From: Methanobacteriota archaeon
GTDB taxonomy: Archaea > Thermoplasmatota > Poseidoniia > Poseidoniales > Poseidoniaceae
NCBI GenBank assembly: GCA_002707335.2
Contig: PAMN02000063.1
Location: forward strand, 30,087-37,761
Length of the DNA stretch: 7,675 bases
Direction: 5' to 3'
Positions 1 through 6,220 of this stretch are shown here, piece after piece. The notes under the pieces were generated by a model. That model was not told where the DNA came from, ran no database searches, and saw only the letters and a program-made list of their open reading frames with translations. Made by a program: the position numbers and the translations under genes. Position 1 is the stretch's first letter; the number at the start of each line of letters is the position of its first letter.

Positions 1-244
1 GGGCTTCTTGTTCATTGTCGTGAAGAGAAACATACTTTCCGGAATCGTTTTCAAAAATTATTGCATCTCCTGCAGAATCGTGTATGATTCCCTTTTGTTC
101 AATTGCTGCTCCTTCATGAAAACCAGATAAATTGTCAGACCAATCGATCAAAACGGCTCCAATAATCACTACAAATGTGAACACTGCGAAGGAGATCCAT
201 TGATATTCAGACTCCTCTTCAAGAAACTTACGCCATGCTGACAT
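1..244 (-). CDS. Single-pass membrane protein, N-terminal part (runs off left edge)
   Basis: The reading frame is open from an ATG at 244 down to base 1, giving 81 codons; the 3' end lies outside the window. An in-frame TAG lies four codons upstream of the ATG, so this is the first usable ATG. The protein starts MSAWRKFLEEESEYQW, then has one hydrophobic segment at about residues 17-35 (ISFAVFTFVVIIGAVLIDW). A soluble, Asp/Glu-containing stretch follows. The charged, partly basic N-terminus suggests a cytoplasmic tail and a mostly external C-terminal domain, as a signal anchor or simple anchored protein. No family is recognised. It is transcribed away from the ribosomal protein gene, so it is probably not functionally linked to it. 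Gene reality is supported by the stop-free frame, the sensible start and the clear membrane segment. Confidence 0.7.
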   Translation of the reverse strand, partial: MSAWRKFLEEESEYQWISFAVFTFVVIIGAVLIDWSDNLSGFHEGAAIEQKGIIHDSAGDAIIFENDSGKYVSLHDNEQEA

Positions 245-283
245 TGACCAATGCTAGTGCTACCTATTCAATGACCTTTGCCC

Positions 284-299
284 TAATTCTAAAATTTGC
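284..299. promoter_or_regulatory. AT-rich element in divergent promoter region
   Basis: The 112-bp gap between the two divergent starts contains one clearly AT-rich block (TAATTCTAAAATTTGC). On the plus strand it lies 58-73 nt before the L10e start. An archaeal TATA box here would place transcription initiation near 318, giving a leader of about 40 nt that includes the ribosome binding site. On the minus strand the same block (AATTTTAGA) could serve the leftward gene, with initiation near 265. It is a weak match to the archaeal TATA consensus and was chosen by position and composition only. Confidence 0.3.
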
Positions 300-343
300 T
301 AATCGGTATCGTCATAAAGGGAAGGTAAGTCGCAAAATCGCTT

Positions 344-349
344 GGAGGG
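344..349 (+). promoter_or_regulatory. Shine-Dalgarno site of the L10e gene
   Basis: GGAGGG lies 7 nt before the ATG at 357, a strong match to the anti-Shine-Dalgarno end of 16S rRNA. It fixes the start of the L10e gene. Confidence 0.85.
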
Positions 350-356
350 TTAAGTC

Positions 357-896
357 ATGGCACGAAAACCGGCAAAAATGTACCGAAGACTAAAGGGTCC
401 AGCTTATACCAGACGCAAGTATATCGGTGGTGTCCCAAACAACAGGATTCACCAATTCCATGTCGGTAATCGACGTGCTGCGGAGACGGGAGAGTTCAAA
501 ATGGAACTAAATCTTATCGCAGATGAATCTTGTCAAATAAGGCACACTGCACTTGAAGCTGCTCGTGTTGTTTCTAACTCAACCATCAGAAATGCTGCTG
601 GTGCTCAAAACTATGCTCTTAGAGTTCACACTTACCCTCATCATGTACTGAGAGAGAACAAACAGGCAACAGGCGCTGGTGCAGACCGTGTATCCCAAGG
701 AATGCGCTGTGCTTTTGGTAAGAACGTTGGAACAGCTGCAAGAGTAAAGAGAGGACAGAGAGTAATTTCTTTACAATTCACTCCCGAACATTACTTGGTT
801 GCGAAAGATGCACTAAGGAAAGCAGGAATGAAATTCCCTACCCCATGTACTACAAAGTTGGTAAGGGGTCACGAATTCGTAAAAGGATTGGTTTGA
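357..896 (+). CDS. rpl10e: 50S ribosomal protein L10e (uL16)
   Basis: This is the archaeal/eukaryotic form of uL16, a large-subunit protein at the base of the central protuberance that contacts the A- and P-site tRNAs and supports late 60S/50S maturation. The 179-residue length is normal for archaeal L10e. The N-terminus MARKPAKMYRR and the YTRRKYIGGVP block are typical of the family. So is the later core GADRVSQGMRCAFGKNVGTA followed by ARVKRGQ, at about residues 107-135. The usual Pro after FGK is Asn here. An ideal Shine-Dalgarno sequence 7 nt upstream supports the start. The gene is followed by a 101-nt spacer and then ABCE1, another ribosome-associated protein, in the same direction. Read-through from L10e into ABCE1 is possible, but a TATA-like box right after the stop codon allows separate transcription. 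Confidence 0.98.
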   Translation: MARKPAKMYRRLKGPAYTRRKYIGGVPNNRIHQFHVGNRRAAETGEFKMELNLIADESCQIRHTALEAARVVSNSTIRNAAGAQNYALRVHTYPHHVLRENKQATGAGADRVSQGMRCAFGKNVGTAARVKRGQRVISLQFTPEHYLVAKDALRKAGMKFPTPCTTKLVRGHEFVKGLV

Positions 897-904
897 TTTT
901 ATAC
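897..904 (+). promoter_or_regulatory. Candidate TATA box for the ABCE1-nuclease operon
   Basis: TTTTATAC begins directly after the L10e stop codon and resembles an archaeal TATA box. Initiation about 26 nt downstream would fall near 926, giving a leader of about 70 nt before ABCE1. A second, weaker candidate (TTTTACC, 943-949) would give a shorter leader. Neither can be proved from sequence alone. Confidence 0.35.
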
Positions 905-907
905 AAG

Positions 908-925
908 ATTTGGCGCAAGCCAAAT
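908..925 (+). terminator. Perfect hairpin with GCAA tetraloop between L10e and ABCE1
   Basis: ATTTGGC, GCAA, GCCAAAT forms a 7-bp perfect stem closed by a GNRA-class tetraloop, starting 12 nt after the L10e stop codon. A G-U pair (907/926) can extend it. It lacks a following U-tract, so it is not a textbook intrinsic terminator. It could protect the 3' end of L10e mRNA, act as a processing site, or be a protein-binding RNA element. The type given here is the nearest available label. Confidence 0.4.
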
Positions 926-985
926 TGATGTTTACGCTGAAGTTTTACCGTGTGATTGATGAACAACTAGTTTGACACAGCAATA

Positions 986-990
986 GGAGG
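986..990 (+). promoter_or_regulatory. Shine-Dalgarno site of ABCE1
   Basis: GGAGG, with 7 nt to the ATG at 998. It is a strong site and decides the start of ABCE1, whose N-terminus MRIAVV matches the family exactly at this position. Confidence 0.85.
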
Positions 991-997
991 AATAAGA

Positions 998-2767
998 ATG
1001 CGCATCGCTGTTGTCATCCAAGAGCGTTGTCAGCCTAAAAGTAACGCATTTGATTATCTTAAAAAATGGTCACAAATGTGTTCCAAAGAATGTATCATAG
1101 TCGAAGGAAAAACCATCAAAATATCAGAATCAGCGTGTCCACCTTGTGTGATAAGGGCAAAACTTTGCCCTGATGATGCGGTAATAATCATAAATTTGCC
1201 TTCAGAACTTACGACGGATATGATTCATAGATATTCCTTGAACGGATTCAGATTATTCAAACTTCCAACCCCTTCAAAAGAGTCAGTTGTTGGTATATTG
1301 GGTCCTAATGGAATGGGTAAATCGACAGCATTCAAAATTCTCAATGGTTCTATCACACCTAATCTCGGTGATTTCGAAGCAGACGAGGTATGGTGGGAAG
1401 ACGTGATTGATAGCCTTCCAAGAGGCGAATTGCGTGATTTCCTAGTGGATGTTAGTAAATCTAATGTCAAAGTCGCATTGAAACCACAGTATGTTGACAA
1501 TATTCCAAAAGTAGTGAAAGGCAAAGTCGGTAATCTATTAGAATCTGTAGATGAAAGAGGTATTTTTGAAGAGATGGTTAAGAAACTCGGATTACAAAAT
1601 CTCCTTGATAGAAAACTTACACAATTATCAGGAGGGGAACTTCAAAGGGTTGCTATATGTGCCACATTATTGAAGGATGCTGATGTTTACTTCTTTGATG
1701 AGCCATCTTCTTATCTCGATATTCATGAACGAATGAGAATTGTTAGAATTATCCAAGAATTAGCTGAAAACTCTAGAGTAATAGTAATTGAACATGACTT
1801 GGCAGTTCTAGATGTTCTTGCTGATTTAGTTCACATAGTTTATGGGAAGAAAGGTGCTTTCGGTATCTTTACTCCAGCTCGTTCCACTAGGCAAGCAATT
1901 AACGCATATCTAGATGGATTCCTTGTTGAACAAAACGTTCGTATCAGGGATAAACCAATCAAATTCCAAACTCATAGGGATAGATCTAACGAAATTGGTG
2001 ATCCAGTTGTGGAATGGAGCGAACTAGAAAAGAAACTAGGTGACTTCAATCTAAAAACTGGAAATGGCAAAGTGCACCAAGCAGAAGTTGTTGGCGTTGT
2101 GGGTCCTAATGGCACTGGTAAGTCAACGATGGTTAAAATCTTGGCAGGAGAACATGAGTACGATTCTGGATGGGTCACTGCGGGGGCATCAATTTCATAC
2201 AAACCTCAGCACTTAGAAACTAGCATTGAATGTAATGTTCAAACATGGTTGGATTCCGAAATAGGAACTAGATGGAGAAGTGGGGAATTTAATGTCAATG
2301 TGATAAGGGCTTTAGGAGTAGATCAATTACTCTCTAAACAAGTAAACAATCTATCCGGTGGAGAATCTCAAGCGGTATCTATTGCGATTTGCTTGGGAAG
2401 AGAAGCAGATTTGTATCTCTTGGATGAACCAAGTGCCCACTTAGATGCTAACGCAAGGATGGAAGCAGCAAAAGCAATTCGAAGGACCATGGAGTCAAAT
2501 GAAAAAGCGGCATTCGTAATTGACCACGACGTATATTTCATTGATATTGTTTCAGACTCACTCCTTGTATTTGAAGGAGAAGGCGGAGTTGAAGGCATGG
2601 CTGAAGGTCCTTTTAGACTTAGGGAAGGTATGAACAGATTCTTATCAGGTGTCGATGTTACTTTCAGAAGAGATCATGACTCCAAGAGACCCAGGATTAA
2701 CAAAACAGAGAGTCGTAAAGATCGCGAGCAAAGAATTGCTGGTGATTACTATTCATTTGATTCGTGA
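998..2767 (+). CDS. abce1: Ribosome-recycling ATPase ABCE1/Rli1 with degenerate Fe-S domain
   Basis: ABCE1 is the soluble twin-ATPase that splits ribosomes into subunits after termination, working with aRF1/aPelota. The length of 589 residues is normal. NBD1: Y-loop Tyr79, Walker A GPNGMGKST (102-110), a helix-loop-helix insert (about 131-158), Q-loop Gln164 in KPQYVD, signature LSGGELQR (210-217), Walker B ending D234-E235, and switch His266. Hinge 1 is near NVRIRDKPIKF. NBD2: Walker A GPNGTGKST (369-377), Gln404, signature LSGGESQA (452-459), D476-E477, His510. The C-terminal hinge DVTFRRD...RPRINK and the final YY are intact. Oddities: the N-terminal ferredoxin-like domain keeps only Cys11, Cys47, Cys50 and Cys57 of the eight standard cluster ligands. 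The other four positions hold Asn16, Tyr20, Trp24 and Arg53, with additional Cys28 and Cys32. The NBD2 signature also departs from the usual LSGGELQR. The next gene starts 9 nt after the stop, indicating an operon. Confidence 0.97.
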   Translation: MRIAVVIQERCQPKSNAFDYLKKWSQMCSKECIIVEGKTIKISESACPPCVIRAKLCPDDAVIIINLPSELTTDMIHRYSLNGFRLFKLPTPSKESVVGILGPNGMGKSTAFKILNGSITPNLGDFEADEVWWEDVIDSLPRGELRDFLVDVSKSNVKVALKPQYVDNIPKVVKGKVGNLLESVDERGIFEEMVKKLGLQNLLDRKLTQLSGGELQRVAICATLLKDADVYFFDEPSSYLDIHERMRIVRIIQELAENSRVIVIEHDLAVLDVLADLVHIVYGKKGAFGIFTPARSTRQAINAYLDGFLVEQNVRIRDKPIKFQTHRDRSNEIGDPVVEWSELEKKLGDFNLKTGNGKVHQAEVVGVVGPNGTGKSTMVKILAGEHEYDSGWVTAGASISYKPQHLETSIECNVQTWLDSEIGTRWRSGEFNVNVIRALGVDQLLSKQVNNLSGGESQAVSIAICLGREADLYLLDEPSAHLDANARMEAAKAIRRTMESNEKAAFVIDHDVYFIDIVSDSLLVFEGEGGVEGMAEGPFRLREGMNRFLSGVDVTFRRDHDSKRPRINKTESRKDREQRIAGDYYSFDS

Positions 2768-2776
2768 GGTAAACCT

Positions 2777-4381
2777 ATGCCAGCGCAGATTCCTCCAGAA
2801 AATCAGTCAATAGGTAGAGCAAGAGGAAGATTATCTGCCTCATCACTTACCACGTTTTTAAGGTGTAAAAAGCAATGGTTTCTTAATTACAGGATTGGAT
2901 TACGTGGCCCATTAAGCCCTCCACAAATAATGGGTATAGAGGTCGAGGATGCACTTTGCTCCATATTCATGCATCGGGCTCCAGTTGTTGATAGTCTAGA
3001 AGAATTGACTAATTGGTTGGGTGGTCTTATTGAAGAATTCACTCGTAAAGCCCTGGACAACGGTTTGGAGATATTCGAGGAAGCAATGTGGAAAAAAGGC
3101 GAATTTTCCGAATATTTCGATAAAGAATCGATATCAAAATTGTTAGAAAATGGTGTTATGTTACAACTTGAAGAAGTGAAGAAATGTTATGATGCTGGAG
3201 GAGGAGTTCACGAATTTGACATACCTGCTCCTTGTTGGGATAAACCGCCTCACTTTTTGCAGCCAGAAAAAGCTAACAGCATGATATCATGGAAAAATGA
3301 AGATCATGAGTTCTCATCATCAATAACATGGCAGGACGCTTGGGAAATTGCTAGGCCTTGGATGAAAGACCCTAGGAATCCTGAACCTCAAAGAATGTAC
3401 CACAGAGATAGGTGGGCTGCTGGTGAATGCGACCTAGTCCACAGATGGGATGGTAAAACAAGAATTATTGATATTAAAATTGGAGATGGTGAAGGTTCAT
3501 TTGCATCTAGTCTAAAGCATCAATTGAACTTTTACGCTTGGTTATGGAATGAAACCCATGATACAAAATGTGATGCAATAGAGGGATGGTATCTCAAGAG
3601 TGGCCTTAGGAAGCAGGTTGATTTGAATCCTAAATCAACCAATGAATACCGACAGATATACGAAGAGATGAGAAGTTGGAATCTGACAAATAAATACCCA
3701 ATCGAAGAACCATGTTTAGGCGACAGTGCTGGTTGTAGATGGTGCTCAATAACAGAAATGGAATTTGATAAACCAAATATTGCAAAACCTTGTGAATTAA
3801 TTTCTTCAATACCTAACAGAGTTAATGTCAAAGGTAAACTTCAAGCCTCATGGGGTCCACTTCCGAATCATTACGGAGAGCCAGTGTTAGGTGCGATGAT
3901 AAAATCTGGAGACAAAATGGTCACCTTAGAAGAAAGTCAACCTAATTCATTTCCATCTATGCATGATGCAATCCAAGATGATGTAATTGTTACAGGAGCA
4001 TTACCAGGTGTTTGGAGAGGCCAGCCGAGGTTATATCTCGACGAAAATAGTTCTATAGAAATTGAGGCTGAATGTGATTTAACACGCATGGGAATGCTCA
4101 GAACAAAAGCTAATGTTCAAGGAATAATAATCTCAATTTCAAGAAGAAACGGCGTTAGAGCAGACGGTAGGCCGTGGTCGATGGTCTCTCTTCATTTGTG
4201 GGATGGCGAGAGTGTTGCTGAAATAGTGGCCTTTGGTTCTGCGATAAAAGGCTCAATACTAAATATGAAACAAGGCGATGAAGTTCGTATTATCTCAGCA
4301 GATCTAGGTTGGCGAGAAGGTGTTACTCAATTGAGAATTGACAAACGCACTACTAGAATCGAAATCATATCGAAGGATTGA
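2777..4381 (+). CDS. Cas4/RecB-like PD-(D/E)XK nuclease fused to OB-folds (paralogue A)
   Basis: Predicted metal-dependent nuclease of 534 residues. The N-terminus has the Cas4/RecB-type opening LSASSLTTFLRCKKQW with Cys30. A helix with GIEVED (53-58) has Glu where RecB has His. The core is GECDLVHR (Asp219), then IIDIK (Asp232, Lys234), then HQLNFYAW (Gln249, Tyr253), matching RecB-family motifs II, III and QxxxY. C-terminal cysteines Cys313, Cys320 and Cys323 suggest an iron-sulfur staple like that of Cas4/AddB. However, the usual C-x2-C-x5-C is broken: residue 329 is Glu and the next Cys is 339. About 345-430 and, more clearly, 445-530 (GRPWSMVSLHLWDGESVAEI, then QGDEV) look like OB-folds that would bind single-stranded nucleic acid. 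The start is supported by GAGGT overlapping the ABCE1 stop. The gene sits 9 nt after ABCE1 and 25 nt before its paralogue. The nuclease class is confident; substrate and pathway are unknown. Confidence 0.88.
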   Translation: MPAQIPPENQSIGRARGRLSASSLTTFLRCKKQWFLNYRIGLRGPLSPPQIMGIEVEDALCSIFMHRAPVVDSLEELTNWLGGLIEEFTRKALDNGLEIFEEAMWKKGEFSEYFDKESISKLLENGVMLQLEEVKKCYDAGGGVHEFDIPAPCWDKPPHFLQPEKANSMISWKNEDHEFSSSITWQDAWEIARPWMKDPRNPEPQRMYHRDRWAAGECDLVHRWDGKTRIIDIKIGDGEGSFASSLKHQLNFYAWLWNETHDTKCDAIEGWYLKSGLRKQVDLNPKSTNEYRQIYEEMRSWNLTNKYPIEEPCLGDSAGCRWCSITEMEFDKPNIAKPCELISSIPNRVNVKGKLQASWGPLPNHYGEPVLGAMIKSGDKMVTLEESQPNSFPSMHDAIQDDVIVTGALPGVWRGQPRLYLDENSSIEIEAECDLTRMGMLRTKANVQGIIISISRRNGVRADGRPWSMVSLHLWDGESVAEIVAFGSAIKGSILNMKQGDEVRIISADLGWREGVTQLRIDKRTTRIEIISKD

Positions 4382-4406
4382 ATAGAGTCCTACTTTAGAC
4401 ATCGTA

Positions 4407-6173
4407 ATGATGCCGGTCACCAAAATAAATCCTGATGAAGATACTGTTGGCCGCTTCAATCGTTTATCGGCTTCTCAAACAAATACTTGGAATGAGTGTC
4501 CTAGAATTTGGTGGTATCAAAATAAATTGCGATTAAAATTTGGTCAAACTCCGCCTTTATTCCTTGGTAGAGCGGTTGAAGAATGCGTGACAAGAGTGCT
4601 AATGGAATCACCAGGTGTTATTGTTAAGTCTGCGCCAAATTCTGTAATGGATAGCGGTGCAGATAACTTGCTGCCATTATATGACGAAGAAATAGAGTCT
4701 GATATTTCAGAATGGTATAATTCTAGAATCGCAGTATACTGGCCGCCTATTATGAAACAAATGCATGATGAGTGGAACAAAAATCCTAGAAAAGCAGGTA
4801 ATTGGCATGATTATTCCATGGATGATTATCAAAAGATGTGTGTAACTGCACTTGATATGCATCTAGAAGAGGTAAAAAATCTGCAAGATATAATCTCAAA
4901 TGAAGACTTAGAAAAGTGGAGGGAGGGCGAAACACATAGCATAAGGTCTCCCGATAGAAGACAAGATAGCGGTAGACATCCCCTTGCTAGAATTGGTAGT
5001 TGCCATATTGTCGAAGCATGGGAAATTGCTAGACCATGGTTTGTAGACCCAGATTTAGAACAATTCTCTCAGAATGCTATTCATCCTGAATACTGGTTTC
5101 AAGGAGAATATGACCTTGTTTACAGACACAATTCAACAATCAAGATTGTTGATCTGAAAGCCAGTAGAGGGGTAGGCGATCGTAGTGGGAACTATGTGGA
5201 GCAGCTCAAAATGTATTCTATGCTTTGGTCAAAAACCCATGATGGTGAGATTCCAGATGCTCTTGAGGTTTGGTATTTAGGTGTAGGCAAAAAGAAAGAA
5301 ATCGAGCCTCCGAATTCAAGTGAAATAGAAAGCATGGAGAATAGTTTGAATGATTTGTGGACGCAGATTAAGTCTGAAGACATCCAAATGTCTGAATGTC
5401 TACCAAATCCATCTCCTCTCCGGGGTTTCTCCGAAGGAGGAGTTCCTACAGAACCTCCTAATTCCACTAGATGTGATATTTGTGAATGGTCAAATCTATG
5501 TCCGGGAGGCCAAGGTAATGATGACTACAATTTAGGTATGGAATTCCAACCCAAAGGTGAAGTCAAATCATATCAATTGACGAGGTTAGAGAACTTAGAA
5601 CCAAGAGTAAGTATCTTTTGTGAGGTTTTCAGTATAACCAAGAATGAAAATCAACCTCCTAAAATAATCGTGGCAAAAGATGGTGGTAAGGCATTTGTCA
5701 AAATAGTTAGTCAAGAAAGTGAAGGAGTGCTTACTTATGAGCCAAATTTGGAAAAAGGAGACATGGTGAGGCTCATTGGAGTTATACCTTCGACGAACTG
5801 GAAAGGTGAAATTGAGTTTAAAATCGACCCTCATGCAAGACTAGTAAAAGCCACATCCGAAGAAGAAAACGACTGTGGTTTGTTCGATTTTAAGGCAAGA
5901 TGGGATCTTGCGGGTAGAGTCGCATACTCTACTTACAAATTTGGAATAGGTAAAAGTGGCAAACCGTGGGTCAGGAAAGGCTTAGTTTTGATAAATGATA
6001 ATGCCAGAATAACAGTAGAAGGCTGGGATAATTCATGGCCGAACATATACAATACATTACAACAAGGGGATGAAGTTGCAATTCTCAATGTGTCACTTGA
6101 TGCCTGGGCAGTTGATGTTAAAGCTAACCTCGAAAAGGGAAGTTCTATCCATATAATCTCAAGATTTCAGTAA
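4407..6173 (+). CDS. Cas4/RecB-like PD-(D/E)XK nuclease fused to OB-folds (paralogue B)
   Basis: This is a diverged sister of the preceding gene (588 residues) with the same domain order. The opening RLSASQTNTWNECPRIWWYQ carries Cys31. GRAVEE (54-59) again has Glu at the RecB His position. The catalytic core is GEYDLVYR (Asp236), IVDLK (Asp249, Lys251) and EQLKMYSMLW (Gln266, Tyr270). The C-terminal cysteines Cys356-x2-Cys359-x5-Cys365 have exactly Cas4/AddB spacing, so a [4Fe-4S] cluster with Cys31 is likely. Two predicted OB-folds follow (about 385-480 and 497-586, both with a QGDEV/KGDMV-type turn). Both paralogues share WEIARPW ahead of the core (205-211 here, 189-195 in A). A Pro/Gly-rich linker (about 333-352) just before the cluster is absent from A. 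Two ATGs in tandem (4407, 4410) could start it. No Shine-Dalgarno is visible, so translation may be coupled to gene A. Substrate is unknown. Confidence 0.88.
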   Translation: MMPVTKINPDEDTVGRFNRLSASQTNTWNECPRIWWYQNKLRLKFGQTPPLFLGRAVEECVTRVLMESPGVIVKSAPNSVMDSGADNLLPLYDEEIESDISEWYNSRIAVYWPPIMKQMHDEWNKNPRKAGNWHDYSMDDYQKMCVTALDMHLEEVKNLQDIISNEDLEKWREGETHSIRSPDRRQDSGRHPLARIGSCHIVEAWEIARPWFVDPDLEQFSQNAIHPEYWFQGEYDLVYRHNSTIKIVDLKASRGVGDRSGNYVEQLKMYSMLWSKTHDGEIPDALEVWYLGVGKKKEIEPPNSSEIESMENSLNDLWTQIKSEDIQMSECLPNPSPLRGFSEGGVPTEPPNSTRCDICEWSNLCPGGQGNDDYNLGMEFQPKGEVKSYQLTRLENLEPRVSIFCEVFSITKNENQPPKIIVAKDGGKAFVKIVSQESEGVLTYEPNLEKGDMVRLIGVIPSTNWKGEIEFKIDPHARLVKATSEEENDCGLFDFKARWDLAGRVAYSTYKFGIGKSGKPWVRKGLVLINDNARITVEGWDNSWPNIYNTLQQGDEVAILNVSLDAWAVDVKANLEKGSSIHIISRFQ

Positions 6174-6191
6174 CTAATATGAAACCGTAAG

Positions 6192-6200
6192 ATATTATAT
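6192..6200 (+). promoter_or_regulatory. TATA box for the SAP-domain membrane protein
   Basis: ATATTATAT lies in a very AT-rich 47-nt spacer. Its centre is about 25 nt before the ATG at 6221, so initiation would fall at or next to that codon. This fits a leaderless mRNA and marks the end of the ABCE1-nuclease transcription unit. Confidence 0.6.
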
Positions 6201-6220
6201 CATTAATTTTAGTGCTGAAC

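Noticed and set aside
998..1210. A frameshift or sequencing error causing the missing ABCE1 cysteines
   Set aside because: The frame is continuous and the flanking family residues (MRIAVV before, NLPSEL after) stay in register with near-normal spacing. The losses occur in both halves of the domain as separate substitutions, which one indel cannot explain.
1225..2598. Minus-strand open frames inside ABCE1 (1225-1524, 1972-2202, 2368-2598)
   Set aside because: They lie antisense to strongly conserved ATPase coding sequence and show no features of their own.
998..2767. A membrane ABC transporter ATPase
   Set aside because: The protein has two fused NBDs with the ABCE1-specific helix-loop-helix insert, KPQYVD, hinge sequences and a ferredoxin-like N-terminus, and no permease gene is adjacent.
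4107..4370. Part of an aminoacyl-tRNA synthetase, from the OB-fold anticodon-binding similarity
   Set aside because: No class I or II synthetase catalytic motifs are present. The OB-fold is attached to a nuclease core and is better read as a general nucleic-acid-binding domain.
5350..5535. A 61-residue open frame on the plus strand inside paralogue B
   Set aside because: It overlaps the nuclease gene fully in another frame, has no ribosome binding site or recognisable features, and the overlapping frame carries the conserved cysteines.
2777..6173. A CRISPR-Cas adaptation module, because the nucleases resemble Cas4
   Set aside because: There are no direct repeats with spacers and no Cas1, Cas2 or effector genes. 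The OB-fold fusion is also not a Cas4 feature.
6212..6220. GTG at 6212 as the start of the SAP-domain protein
   Set aside because: There is no Shine-Dalgarno before it, and the TATA box spacing puts transcription start close to the ATG at 6221. It remains possible but less likely.
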